From NCBI GenBank assembly GCA_900239685.1, contig OENT01000174.1, forward strand, positions 62,001 through 126,000: 64,000 bases of DNA, read 5' to 3'. This DNA comes from Rotaria macrura (lineage: Eukaryota; Rotifera; Eurotatoria; Philodinida; Philodinidae). The notes beneath the pieces were generated by a model. The model saw nothing but the letters and a program-made list of their open reading frames with translations. It was not told the DNA's origin and made no database searches. This document shows positions 1 through 17,951 of the stretch, piece after piece. Made by a program: the position numbers and the translations under genes. Position 1 is the first letter of the stretch, and every line of letters starts with the position of its first letter.

Positions 1-6
1 TTATAG

Positions 7-3000
7 AATGAATCAGAAAAACTTGATGCTTCTGTTGTTGATACACGGAACATGTATATTTTACATGTTCAACAGATGAATTATGCATTGAAATTTTATA
101 TTGAACAATTTACTGTTGATTTAGATAAAGTATTTAAATAGTTCAATACATAATTAGATTTAATCTTGTCTGTTTGTTTTTTCTTCAGTTACTCGTGTGT
201 GATCTTTTTCAACAAATCGAACAAGTCCTTGATTATCTTGTTTATAGTGAATATAAACGTCTTCGTGATATACTCCAGCGTGCTATTCATGCAGCAGTTG
301 AAGTATGAATAAAAGATTTGAAAACATATGTAAGATCATCTTCGTCTAGGATGGTGAAGAACAAAAACATCGATTATTACCGAAAACATTTCAAAATTAT
401 TCTTTAACTCTTTTACCGAATCAAGTAAAGTGAAAGTTTTCTTTTTCTTACTCGTTTTGCTTTGTTACTAACAATAATTAACTTTAACATTAGATTGACC
501 AAATTAATACTGATGAGAAATATCAAGTACAACTTGTATCCTGTTATTCATTAGCAGTTAATGATTTACGTGAAGTTGATCAACAGATTCAACAAGCATT
601 AGAGAGTTCAATACAAAATGCTCAACAGAACAAAGTATAATGGATGATATCTGTTAGAAGATTTTACAAAATTTTCATAGATAATTTGAAAAAAATTGTT
701 AAGATGAACGAAGATTCTACGATGGAGTTGCGAAATATTTTCTAGTGCAAACTGTACAGTTTTAATATCATATTTCATGGTTAAGTTTATACTTTCAAAA
801 TTTTTGGAATTTAGAAAATCTCATCGATTAAAAAAATCACACTCGTCTTTTGTCAAATTTTCTAATAAGATCGTAGAAAATTGAATGAAGTTTTATTTGT
901 TAAGAGTTCGATGAACTATTACCTATCCAATCGATGGTCCTGTGGTGATTTACCTATTCAGATAATCTTACAAAACATGTGTGTCATACGTTAGATTCCT
1001 GATTAACTAAGTTCACGATATTCTTCAAGATGTAAAAAAAAAGAGTCTTAACCTCGAAATAATCACCTGCAATTCAATCAGATGCTAGATAGTTTTTCTT
1101 TACTTTTTTTCAAATATGCACTCTAATTAAAAAAAGTCCAGAGTTCAACAATGACATCAGACGGTTACTTCGCAGTATTATCCTACAGATCATACAAGTA
1201 AATGTCATTCGTATGAGGAATAGAATTGATTCAAGTTTCGAACGATAGAAACTTAGCTTAATTTTTGAAAATCTTTGAATCAATTTGATTCATGTTTTCT
1301 ATGAACGCTTGTTTTTGATGTCTTCATTGTATTCATGGTTGGTCGAAAATTGAATTTACTTTTAATGCAGTTTCAGAATCGCATTTTAATTGAATGTACC
1401 AATCGAGAAAGAACTTGATCCACTAATTAGAACAATGAATGTGCCTCGATGAAGTCAACGCGATAAATGAACTATAGATAGACAGAGGCGACGATTTTTC
1501 GTGAACACGTACTAGAATTATTCATTCTAAGAACATTATAGTGGCCATTTCTCAGTGCTGATTGATGTATTATACTAATAAATGTAGACTCTCGTAGATT
1601 TAATTCGAAATTCATCCACCTTATTTTTCAAGTGTAGATAAGGCCTTCACTTTAATACAATTTTAAAATGTGTATCAAATTTTTCAACCAATTTCTTTTC
1701 TTAATACAGTATTAAATTGTATAGTGTAGACGAGATCTTAGTGGCGTATAATTTCAATTTGTAGCAAAAAATAGAAAAACATGAGAAGATGATGAAAGAA
1801 GAGCCATTGTTCAAATTATGTTGTTTTTTCTTTTTACAATGAAATGTTCTCATTTGGATGATACACTAATGATAATCTTGTAAGTACATTATTAACAAAC
1901 ATAAATTGATTTAATTCATCGACTTTTTCAACTAGATAGCCAATAGTAGTGTTGTTTGAAATAGACATGAGAATTAAAACTTGATTATCTTCGATACATA
2001 TATATTATATAGCTCAAACAAAATCTTTATACACATGTTTATCGTAGAAAACTTGTTTGTTTTTACGAATAGAAAGCTATCCAATATCTGAGTCGAGTTG
2101 TTATTACAGTATATTAAGAGTAAAATTAATACCGATGTTTTGTATTAAGACTGATATATTTCATGGTAACAATGTTATATTTTAATTAGGAGTCAAGATT
2201 GGATTCATCGAAAATTCGACTTAAACGGATGGAGGTTTGAACAATGTTAAAATTACAGTTAATATCGATGCCTGATTTTTCTATAATTTTCTAGATGCGA
2301 AAATCTATGATTTTATTTCTAATAAATACATTGGGTAAGGATATAAATATAAAAGAAATCCTATATGATTATTATCAATTGTTAAATCTTCAGAAACATT
2401 GATACCTAACATAAAAACGCTATCAGGATCAGCGCGTACCTCGTCAAAATTAATGGAAGGTTTAAAACCATTTATTACCGGTCCCAAAACGGTAAGTGCA
2501 ACCTGAAAAATCTTTGTGTTAGTTTTTTTTCCTCAAAGTTTACTAACATTCCCTGAGAATCAAAAGTATTTTTATCTACGAAGCTGCATATTTGTTTTCA
2601 TCAAAGATAATATGATAATTTTTTTAAGTAAAAACATTCCATGTTATGTATTATGACCTAGAATAGAAAAAAGATAATTAAAATTAATGAGACTATAATT
2701 AATAGTTTCTTAAAATTAATAATAGATACGAAAAGATGAGAGCATATAGATTTCGTATTGCTTTCTTACATGATCATATCTGTACTTCAAGATTCTTTCC
2801 TTTTATGAAATGTCAATTCGAATCTATATCACTTATTACTTGCTCATGCGAATTTAGTGTTCTAAGAAGACCTTTTGATTTTATTTAGGAAACTAAGATA
2901 CCTAATGTTGGTAATCCAATAGTTGATTGTACAGTATCAACGACTATGATAGAAGAGGTAACCTGTGATATACATAGAAAAATGCTTCAATTTTTTAGAG

Positions 3001-3455
3001 AATGACATTTTTCTAGAAAGATATTTCTACAACGAATATAGTTTCAACACCAATATTCCCTTGTCAAGCAATTGTCTTATATGATTTTGAAGGAACAAAC
3101 AACGATGAAATGTCTGTACGAAAAGATGATAAAATATTCATTGAATCTAAACCTGAATACGATGGTTGGCTTATTGCTAAAGGACGTGACCGATCGGGTC
3201 TTGTTCCCGAAGCATACGTTCAATTTATAACATCAAATGCAGTTCCATTAGATCAAGGTTTGTCAACAGTATTCGTTTTTCAAATCTGTACTCTACATTT
3301 CTTTATTAGCATTAAAAACAGCTACTACGGGAGGAGCTGTGAATAATAAACCATCGCAAAAGAAAGATAATATGTCTACGAATAATTCAAATGTGATAAG
3401 TCCATCATCATCATCAATGATGGACGATGACGCCGAATATTTTTCAGACGATTAA
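7..3455 (+). CDS. FCHSD / nervous-wreck-like F-BAR and SH3 protein (5' end outside window)
   Basis: Phase-compatible exons are 7-129, 189-302, 350-424, 494-634, 2190-2234, 2889-2957, 3017-3257 and 3310-3455. Two further small exons (2295-2334 and 2460-2491) also keep phase but are tentative. The first four exons give helical sequence like the distal F-BAR domain and following coil. Exon 3017-3257 encodes an SH3 domain (ALYDF-type start, a DGW tryptophan, and VPEAYVQFITSN at its end). That end closely resembles SH3-1 of human FCHSD2 (VPEKYLQFPTSN). Family members are membrane-bending endocytic adaptors acting on the WASP/Arp2/3 pathway. The protein ends in a Ser/Asp-rich acidic tail soon after this SH3, so the second SH3 of FCHSD proteins is absent. 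The 1.55 kb intron 635-2189 is long for this genome; if the TAA at 638-640 were used instead of the GT donor, the SH3 part would be separate. Confidence 0.75.
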
Positions 3456-3665
3456 CTGTTATTCTTTTGTTGTTTTTTTCTCTGTCCTGTCTCGTCCGTC
3501 AGGCCTGTGAAAAATGCATGTAAAAGGAAAAAAAAGAATAAAAATGATTTTTTTTTGCCCACTTCATAATAGTCACGTATCGAATATTCGTATGTGTATA
3601 TATATATATACGATGAAGATTATCTGTTAGAAACAAACATAGATTTGAGTTGAAGAGAAGCAAAC

Positions 3666-4429
3666 ATGAACGGACATACACAAGATATAGTACATAAGCC
3701 ATTACCAGTAGGTGTACCATTCGAAGATTATCAACCACCTAATTGGGATGAATTCTTCATGCTTAAAGTTTATTTAACAGGTTTGACAAAAATTAATGAA
3801 TTATGTAGAAAATATGAAATATCTTAATTTTTCTAGCAAACAAATCCAAAGATCCTCGTACTAAAATAGGTGCTGTACTTGTGCGTGATCGTCGTGATCT
3901 AATATCAGGCTATAATGGAATACCTGAAGGTGCATAAAAAAAAAGAATGATTGAAATAGATGTCAGTTCAGATTTCTATAATTATTTACTTTTGATTAGG
4001 AGTTCAAGATTTACCAGATAGATTTCAACGACCAATTAAATACATGTTTTTTGAACATGCAGAACGAAATGCAATTTTTACAGCTGCTCGACATGGAATA
4101 CGAACTGAAGGTGCTACATTATATGTTCAAGCATTGCCCTGTGTAGATTGTGCTCGGTAAATATTCTATCACGATTTTAGAAACATCTTTTAAGTTTCTT
4201 ATATATATTTTTTAGTGCTATTATTCAAAGTGGTATTAAAAAAATTTATGTTCACGAACAATTTTATAAGTTAAGTACGATGATTAGACGCGATAATTGG
4301 ATTGGTCATGATGATATAACTATGCAAATGTTTGATGAAGCCAATGTAGAATTAGTTATGTTGAATTTACCTAATTTAAGAGTCGATGCCTATTTAGATG
4401 GACTTGTTTATCATTTTGGTTATCAATAG
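3666..4429 (+). CDS. deoxycytidylate (dCMP) deaminase family protein
   Basis: Four exons (3666-3780, 3837-3929, 4000-4156, 4216-4429) give a 192-residue protein. The zinc-dependent cytidine/deoxycytidylate deaminase signature is intact: an HAERNAIF helix with zinc-ligand His and catalytic Glu, followed by PCVDC carrying the two zinc-binding cysteines. The length and the N-terminal stretch with DPRTKIGAVLV and SGYNGIP fit dCMP deaminases, which convert dCMP to dUMP for dTTP synthesis; the enzyme is expected to be cytosolic. The start is the first in-frame ATG after a 210-bp spacer behind the upstream F-BAR/SH3 gene on the same strand. An AATAAA lies at 4464-4469, about 35 bp past the stop. The C-terminal half (about residue 125 on) is more divergent, so substrate could differ. 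Confidence 0.88.
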
Positions 4430-5261
4430 TAACATCTTTCTGTTCTTTTTTTTTGTTCGATAAAATAAATTCAAATGTGAATCTGATCACTAAATTAGAA
4501 TCAGACATAGGAAGCATTTTCTTTGTGTCTTCATTCACCAAAGTCGGAAATATTATCATAACTGGCATAGTCATATGTCGACGAAAGTTTAGAATGACTA
4601 ATTTTGTTATTCTAGTTACTTTTTAAGTATCCGGAAACTAAAAAAATATTATTCGAACATAGATAAAATTATATGATTGAGAGAATCAAGAGAAGAATAT
4701 TCTATGAACAATGCACACGCCATAGAAACGCTACACACATAACTTATGAGTTTTTACTGTATTGATATTTATGATGAATAGACAACTTGTGAATAAGTGC
4801 ATGTTTTGTGAAAATTCAGAAGATTGATAACTATTGTATAACGAATAATTGTATTTCTATTATGAATCTTCGAGAAAAGCGATTCGAAAGTAGTTTAGAA
4901 GTGAATAAGAACTGCAATCGATCTATGATAGAGACATTCAACCATAATAAGTTGTATTTGAAGTCGTAATAAAAATGGGTATTTTCCTAATATACGTTTC
5001 CTTTTTATTGAAGGAAATGAGAAAAAAAAGTTGACTCTTGAAATATGGACTCTTCTGTTAGATTATTAAGAGCATTTATAACCGAACAGACATCTTGAAG
5101 CAACAATGTAAAAAAATCAATGAATTAATATCTATTTATTGATATAAAATAGTGTTTTTCAATGACATATTACGAAATGATATACAATGTTAACCTCTGC
5201 TTTATTTTTTTTTAATAAACAATACAAAAATAAGGTGTGCTTTCATAGATTGAGTCTAGTT
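4430..5261. other. Intergenic spacer between convergent genes
   Basis: AT-rich, no credible coding exon. It holds the 3' end of the deaminase gene (AATAAA at 4464-4469). Near 5202-5207 is TTTATT, a minus-strand poly(A) signal about 55 bp past the stop of the STPG2-like gene. Confidence 0.6.
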
Positions 5262-8200
5262 TTACGCATGTGTAGCCACTTTACCATTGTTAGTTTCACC
5301 TGCAGCTGGTAATGCTGGGACGGAAGTAGTTATTGTGCCAGATGCTTTTTCCTCTTTTAAATCGCGGCTTCGTAATTTAGCTAATATAGGATTGTTTAAT
5401 GTTGAATTGAATGTACCACGAAGAACAGTATCTTCAAAAAGTGGGGATAGCTACCAAAAACGAAAACAAAGACAAAAAGAAAATTTTAATGTTATCGAAT
5501 ACTCAAAATTATTTTAACTGTCAACTTTTATATATTACCTCGTAATCAGCGGGACCAGGCATTTTTGAAACTTCATAACGAAAACGATTAGCACGTTCAG
5601 GTGCGTAACCATGAACACGTGAACTAAGAAGACCATCGTATGCGCCGGGTCCAGGTGTGTCATTCCATAACTCACCGGCGAATGTTCGTTTCGAAGCACT
5701 TAAAAATTGACTGTGTCGCTTACGTGCATTTTTCGAACGTGGTGATCGTCGACGTTGAGTTATCAATGCTTGAAACGCACGTGGAACATCGTATGCTGTT
5801 GGACCAGGTATATCCTTTTATATGGACATAAAGCGGGAAAATTCAAAACGAAAACAAAACAAATGAAAATTTTCTTTTACTTCAATAACTGGTTCTCTGG
5901 CGCTATTTGAAATAAAATTAGCCGTCGGATGATCAATTTTGGATTTGTACGGTTGATTCTTAATGTCGTAGCTGTTAGGACCTTTTGTTGACAAATAAAA
6001 AGACCTTTTTTTTTGGTTTATTGTTCAAGTGTGAAGAACGAAAGATTCTACCTGGTGTCATAAAATCATCTTTACGTGTTATAACTAATTCACGCATTGA
6101 TGTAACATTAAATGGTGGTTTTTTACCACCTTCAACAACGGCCTTTCGTAAATTTTCATCAGCAAAGCCAGGTAACCGATATTGACCAGGTCCAGGTGCA
6201 CTGGTTGATTTATAATCGATGGTAATAAATCGAGCTGCTGTCTGATTGAATGGTGTTCGCTTAAGACTTGTCGGTTTCGTCTGACTATCATTGAATGCTG
6301 TCAAAACTTTATCATTGTACGATGCAGGACCAGGAACTACAGATGGCAATGAGTCAAATCGCTTTGAAACAAAAAAGGAATTAATTAGAGATTCTGTTTA
6401 TTGGCGATGAATGTTATTTTTCTTATTTGCATTGATATTACTTTGGTTTGCGAACCAAAAGGTGGTCGTTCGAATTCAAGTCCTGTTACATCAGTCTTTA
6501 ATGAAACAGGATCAAGATCACGTTTTATTGAGTATTGACCTGGTCCAGGCATACTCTAGATGTTGAAAAGAGGCTTGAGAGAGGAAAATTTCTTTACACA
6601 CTAGTTTATCGTTACTTCTTTGTTGGCTGTTTTTAGCATTATATCCGGATATCGCAGTACGTTTAATTCAGGTCGTCGATCCCATACTTTCATGTTCATA
6701 TGTTGAGTTTCAAGTTTTATTGAATCAGTTGGATCATAATCACCGGGACCAGGACCTGATTTTCCCATGAAATCTGTGCGTTTACTTGAATATTTTCCAA
6801 AATGAACTCCTTGATAAGATTTCGTTGCATCAGTATCTAACTAAAAGTTGTTGTTTTTTCATGTAAGTCATGACGAAACAAAAATAGTTATCTCAAAAAT
6901 AATTTCAAAAAAAAAAAACATACAGATCCTGATGCATTGTAAAACGCTGGACCTAAACTTCCATCTCGCTCCGGTGGATTTTGTGCTACAAGTTTTCCTG
7001 AATCATCTTCTTCGAAACCATATGCATACTTTGGATCAGGTATCGATGGTGGTAATGATTTACGATTAAATCTAATATTATTCGGACGTTGATGCTAAGA
7101 AGAACAAAACAACGGAAATTTCGAATAGTCGTTTTTTTTAATGATGATGACTTGCTTTAACATTATCCAGTGCTATTGAACGAGCCGATTGACTTTTATT
7201 GAATTCATAAGTACCAGGTCCTAAGAATGCTTTTGATTAATTCTTTTTAGATTAATAGAATATACCTGGTGTTGTATCGGAAGGTTTCGGATCGAAACGA
7301 CTTGCTTTATTGGCTATCGTACTTCCTCCCTCAAAGAAAAGGATTCATTGAAACATACATTTACATATATTTATAGAGAAAGAAAGATCTATGTATCTAT
7401 TAGAGTAAAAGAATAAGAATCAAGGAAAAAAAAAGCAAGAAGTAATTCAATCATCTATCTAATGTTTATCACCTGATATTGTTTATTGAATAATATCCTG
7501 CATTAGAGAAACAAAAAGAAAAACAAAAGATCATTGATTGTTTCTTCTTTTCTTTTGCAACAATGGAATATAAATTCGGTCTAAGATAGTACAGATTGAC
7601 CTTTTTGAATCCTTTGAATACAACGATAAGATTAACGTCATTATCTTAGTTTTATAGGCACATGAATTAATTTGCATAAAATCATTATCATCATGAAACA
7701 ACATATTAGCAGATGATAAAAGAATCTTATGTCAGACAATCGAAATTGAAAAGATACTTTGATATTCGTATATTTTCTCATTTAAACTGTCATCATTTTC
7801 AATTGTACTGCCCAAAAAAAAATAATAGATGGGCAATAACTAGTGAAAAACACGAACATTTATCTTAACCTTATTCAAATAACTGCGTGTAAAGAATTAT
7901 CAATATTGCCGGAAAAAAAAACATTATTAGATATCATTATGATAAATTTTCATATTAGAAAAATGATTATGTTTATTATTTGATTAATGGTTGTACGTGT
8001 TATGATTTATAAATTCCATATATATAATGATATGTTACTCTTTAATGTCTGAAAATATATATTATTAAATTTTGAAAAGCAGAAAATCTGTTAGATTTAA
8101 CGATGCAGAAAATCATTCCTTGCATTTAACAATGACAGCACTTAAAGCTTTCTAATTAGCTTTCTATTTAAAGAAAATTATTGAGAAAGACATCTTCTAC

Positions 8201-9815
8201 TAATTTGTACTCCGATAGTAAGTATTTCAGATGAACAGTCAGTACAGCCTACTGATTAATTATGAATCCTCCTCCTCTTCCAATGAACATTCAGGAGTAA
8301 ACAGATCATTCTCTCTCTCTCTCTCTCTCTCTAGCTCTAACTTTCTCTCTTTCTCTCTTTTTCTTTGCGCCCTTTCGCTTTATTTTATAAGACGGAAATT
8401 TGAAGAAACAACTCGCTCATATTCTTCTTTTACACATTCCTTATTGTCAGTGCCGTCAGTACGCAAATATATACCAAACTGGTCTATTCTATAATTTCTC
8501 AATCAATACAATGACTAAATTACTGATTATTATTCAATGTATTTTGATGGTTCTTGTTACATTCAGTCATGGAAAATCATATCAAAGCGAAGAATTATCA
8601 TCTTCACCATCGGCAATATTTATCAAACCCAAAGCAAGTGTAATGCGTCGTCTTAATCCATTGAAGCTTCTATTCAGTGTGGCACATATTCCAGAAAGTT
8701 CAAGTTATTCTATTGAATGGAATTTTCCACTTTTAAAAGTCATGTTGCTTGAAAGTTCATATGTTACAGATGAAGATAAAGCTTTCTTTATAACAGAATT
8801 TAGTAAGCATCTGAATGATTATGCAAATTGGTCAGACGAAAAACACTATGAATTAGAAAGATTTACAGAAAAATATTTTAATTTGTACAAGCCATTGGAT
8901 TCATTTTTACCATTTATTGATTGTCCAGCATTGACTTATGCTCTTATGGACGAAATGATTAATGATCTTCAACCGAATCTCGATGAAAGCAAACGAGCAG
9001 AAATGCGTATGAAAGCCGCCGGACGTTTATGTGATTCGAAATAATAACGACATTTTTGAAATATTCTTAATCGAAACATCCATCACAATGGAATGTGGAA
9101 AAGAGTATTTGATGTATTCGTAAAAATTCAAATTTACATTTATTGCTTATCTATTCATCGTAACTTTAAGCTTTCATTTTTATTCAAAATTTGAAATGAA
9201 ATAAATAACAACCATCAAGACATTTATTGTCATAATTTTGAAAAAGAAACCAATCAATACTATCGTTTCAATCTTGCTTGATTTTAGAAGAAAAAGCTAT
9301 AGAATTATTCTTCGATGTCTTTTTTAGATTCTGAATTTCATACGTTTGCGAGAATTATTCTTGTAAAACAATAAATAATTCTTTTTCTATTATGTAAAAA
9401 CAACTCGCTCCCCGAAACAAGAACACTCTTGAAAGGGAAATGATCTCATATTTTATTGTGTTCTCTATGTTTCATAAATAATTTCGAAACAAAAAACATA
9501 CGGGAAAAATCAATTCGTGATGAATATAATCTTACTTTTATTGTTGATAAGGGAACATTTCGAAGATCGTATTGACCTGGGCCAGGATTGTCATCGTAGT
9601 AAAATATTTCGCCACGATTGGAAAGTGACAAAAACGGTGCGTAACTTTCTATTTAGATTTTAAAACAAGATCAAAGACAGCTTGAATGAATGACCGAGAA
9701 AAGAAAACAAACCTTCAGTAGTTTTTTGTTTTCGATGATCGTACGAACCTGGTCCAACATGATCTGGTGTACAACCAACCTTGAGGTGAAATGACCGTGG
9801 TGCTCGATCGTACAT
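5262..9815 (-). CDS. STPG2: STPG2-like sperm-tail PG-rich repeat protein
   Basis: About eleven minus-strand exons, starting at ATG 9815 and ending with TAA at 5262-5264. Exons 1-3 are 9815-9713, 9648-9536 and 7329-7266; the rest lie at roughly 7225-7155, 7095-6920, 6843-6618, 6555-6440, 6360-6050, 5985-5880, 5815-5539 and 5450-5262. The N-terminus MYDRAPR followed by a VGPGSY repeat and SYAPFLSL closely matches vertebrate STPG2. Many PGPG-x-Y type repeats follow (PGPGQYDL, PGPGDYDP, PGPASYND, PGPGAYDG, PGPADYEV), typical of SHIPPO/ODF3 proteins associated with axonemal microtubules. The protein is roughly 580 residues, somewhat longer than the human protein. In a bdelloid, where males are unknown, a role in somatic cilia is more likely than in sperm (inference). 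Intron 2 (9535-7330) contains a complete gene on the other strand. Confidence 0.85.
8311..8332. repeat. (CT)n microsatellite
   Basis: Eleven perfect CT units followed by more CT-rich sequence to about 8370. It lies 180-200 bp upstream of the start codon of the nested gene, so it may be part of that gene's promoter or 5' UTR. Confidence 0.9.
8511..9044 (+). CDS. Secreted protein of unknown function, nested in an STPG2 intron
   Basis: A single-exon frame of 177 residues. The chosen start is ATG 8511, which gives a clear signal peptide (MTKLL then hydrophobic IIIQCILMVLVTFSHG). An in-frame ATG at 8400 would bury this signal behind 37 extra residues and is less likely. The mature part is mostly helical and charged, with two cysteines near the C-terminus (FIDCPALTY and GRLCDSK) that could form a disulfide. 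I recognise no family. It lies wholly inside intron 2 of the STPG2-like gene on the opposite strand. An AATAAA follows at about 9200, roughly 155 bp past the stop. Being intact with a signal peptide and its own poly(A) signal, it reads as a real gene. Confidence 0.7.
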   Translation: MTKLLIIIQCILMVLVTFSHGKSYQSEELSSSPSAIFIKPKASVMRRLNPLKLLFSVAHIPESSSYSIEWNFPLLKVMLLESSYVTDEDKAFFITEFSKHLNDYANWSDEKHYELERFTEKYFNLYKPLDSFLPFIDCPALTYALMDEMINDLQPNLDESKRAEMRMKAAGRLCDSK

Positions 9816-12800
9816 CTACGAATAATTAATGTAATAGATCGATACTTGCCGAAACATCGTATGTAAAAGTATCAACGAAAGAATCAATTTGAATCATTAG
9901 CTAGCTTGTGCGTATCCAATGGTAGAAAAAGAAATGCTTTGTCTGTTCTGATGTATAAAAATGAATTCGAACTCAACGTCTACTCAGTGTAAATAGAAGA
10001 AAATTTCGTTCTGATTTTATTTTTTGACACGAAAAACATTTTTCCTCATCATTATACTGGTTTTTAATCTATTATTACGAAGATTATTCAAAAATATTCA
10101 TTTTCTCAAGGCACATTATAGACAAATTTTGTTTATGTAAGTTATTGAACTATACTAAAATTTATTATATTGAATATTTTGTTGAAAATTTCACAAGTAA
10201 TAAAAATCTATTTTTGAAAAACTTCAGAAAAGTTACTGAAAAAGTTGGCAGGATCATTTTTGCCATGTTTAAAATTTATATATTCATTTCAGAAGTATCT
10301 GAATAGGAAACTAAAATAGTCATACAATAAGAGCCATTATATTTAAAAGCACTAGTTGATGAATAAATGATCTCCGAAAGCATCTTAGTAACAAAAGACA
10401 TATCATAAAGAACTTTTTCTTTTGAGAATACTTGTAACCATACTAACAGAGACAAAGCACTTTTGACAGAGCACGTTAATATTCCTATGTTTTTTATAGT
10501 TACCTGTCAACTGTCAAACCAACTTTCCTTTTCTTATTGAATAACTGTCATGAATAATTATTCGGAATTGATACAACAGGGAAATTTTCGTTACTATTCA
10601 TGTCTATTTCATAATATGTTATCTTGGGTTGCTAAATCATTTCTTCATTGTTTGACTTATATGAAATATAAGATATATTTTTCATCGATTACCGTCCGAG
10701 AAACCAAAGGCACAATCTATTTTTTTTTCGTCTGTTAGTACTTGAGAAAAAAAATTTTATTTGAAAGTGTTCTTTTCTCTTATTTGAATAAATGTTACAA
10801 TAGAATCGTCAGAAATTTATATACTGTAAGAAAAACTTGAGTTCAATCTTATAACCGATGGTGAGAAGTACTGCATCAATATTGTTTTCAATAGGTCTCG
10901 ACAACAATTCGGTGTTGAAACTCGATTATTTACTTATTGCAAGGATTTCGGTCATTCCCATGTGTATCTGTGCAGATGACATGCCATTCGGCATACAGAG
11001 TGAAGTCCGACAAGTTTCTTATTTATATGAAACATCAATGACTGAAAATATAACATGCAAATCTATACAAAAACACTATTGCAATAAGAAATAGTTTTGG
11101 AACAAGTTTGCTTTTGATGTATAACTTTCTCTATCATATACTTTGCTCTTGTTCAGAGTTTAGCTGTTTGATTGAGCGAAAAAAACTTTTCGATAATAAA
11201 ATCACTAGTTAGTTTCAAATTTGATTCTTACCTACTTACAATACCCCATTTGCCATGCTAGTAAAAATCGATAAATCACTAAAAATAAGGCTAGATTGAT
11301 GTGTGAATGGAGATTTGCTTTTCTAAAATTGCAATATTATGCAGAGTACGCTTTCAATGTTGACATTCTTCGATGCACGTATTATAACATCGATCTGTAT
11401 GTACCAGAGAGCTGTCTTTCTCCAACAAGAAAATGTCTCGATTCTCTACGATCATCGATTTCCATGGTTTACAAATAATAAAATCATTTAAAATCAATAA
11501 TATCAACTCTCGATACCCTTAATACGAAACGATTCAAGTTAATTTGATTATACTCTTAAAACTTTCATTTGAAAAATACGTAGCAGTTTTACTTTTTTAA
11601 TTGTAAAGTCTTCCTTTTTTTCAAGAGAGTAGCCCATCAATAGCCACAAGAAAAAACGATTCGAATCTCTTCGCTTTGTTTGATTCTAAACGGCTAGTTT
11701 CTTTTCTCTCCTTGATCGAGAATACTCTAGACTTCTCCTTGCACAAAAGAACAACAGTCATAAGTAGTATGACTTTGAAGTATTCTCAACACGAACAATA
11801 ATATCTGTCTTCCATAGTCTCAAACATAGTCGATGTACGATTGTTTTTCTTATGTTAGTGATGATCATACAGATATTTAACTTTTTTCATGTGCCATTAA
11901 AAATAACCGTAAGAATCACTTCGACTATCCACGGTGTTAGTTCTCTTTAAAGGGGTTCCGAAGAAGAAAACTTCGATACATTATATTTGTTTTATCACTT
12001 GTAAGGTTATGAAATTCTTACAAAAACAAACTTCGAAGATTGCTCAATTGAGAAAAAAACTAATCAACCTCATGTGGTGAAACACCGAGCAGATTCATAA
12101 ATTTTTTATTATATAATTTTTTATGTCAACAACACAGATGATTGACAATTTATGTTTATTTGATGACATAACGATTAGAATTAACCGTATGACATAGCTG
12201 CTGCTGCCTATAGTGTGGTCTACCACTTGACTCGAGTACTCCATGCGTGAAACATCTCAAGCTCATTCATGTTGCATATTGTGAAAATTTCAGTATTTCT
12301 TGAGTCGCAGAACAGTTTTCGAAAAGAATTTTTCAATCATATGAAATAATATTGATTCTTCATGAGACACATGAAATTTCGTAAGTCTCATGATACAGTA
12401 GCACATGAAAGTCATCTTTCTTCTAAAGCAAATACAGGCAAAATAAGTCGTGAAATTTGATTTATGTGATGTTGAAATCTTTCGTCATTATTTATTCATT
12501 ATCGAATTTTTGCCTACTTACGTTGTTATAATTTATACATAAAAGCAGGACTCGCACTTAAACGATTCCAACCATCGAATTTTCTTTCTTCCATCGTGAT
12601 CACACATAGGAAAATAATGTCATGACAACACATGCATTTATTTCAAATGCATACATAGCTCGAATAAGACTTGACATATCCATTCTGATTGGATCATTTA
12701 TAAGTCAATCGATTATTGTGTCCGTATCTGTTTAATTCCATTCGTTGGCTCATGTACCCTGTACTTCACACCTCTCTTCTTTTTTCTTTTACTCTTCTTG

Positions 12801-12997
12801 TGTTTCGCATTGATATCTTTCATCATACCTAGGTACTTTCATATTTTTCCATCTTCATCATTATTCCAAAGATGCCTATATCATTCTAGATAAAAAAATA
12901 AAAAAATATGCACTGAAACAAAACACGTGCCAAAGGGAACAAACAATTGATTGGGTTTCTCTCCTTTTTTTTTTGACAATAATATTTTCATTGAACT
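9816..12997. other. Gene-poor intergenic region
   Basis: This is the 5' flank of the minus-strand STPG2-like gene and of the plus-strand S6 kinase gene, which are divergent. Short open frames at 10550-10738, 10858-11094 and 11296-11478 have no recognisable domain, signal peptide or splice context. I see no tRNA, terminal repeat or mobile-element gene. Confidence 0.5.
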
Positions 12998-17951
<4,954 letters not shown>

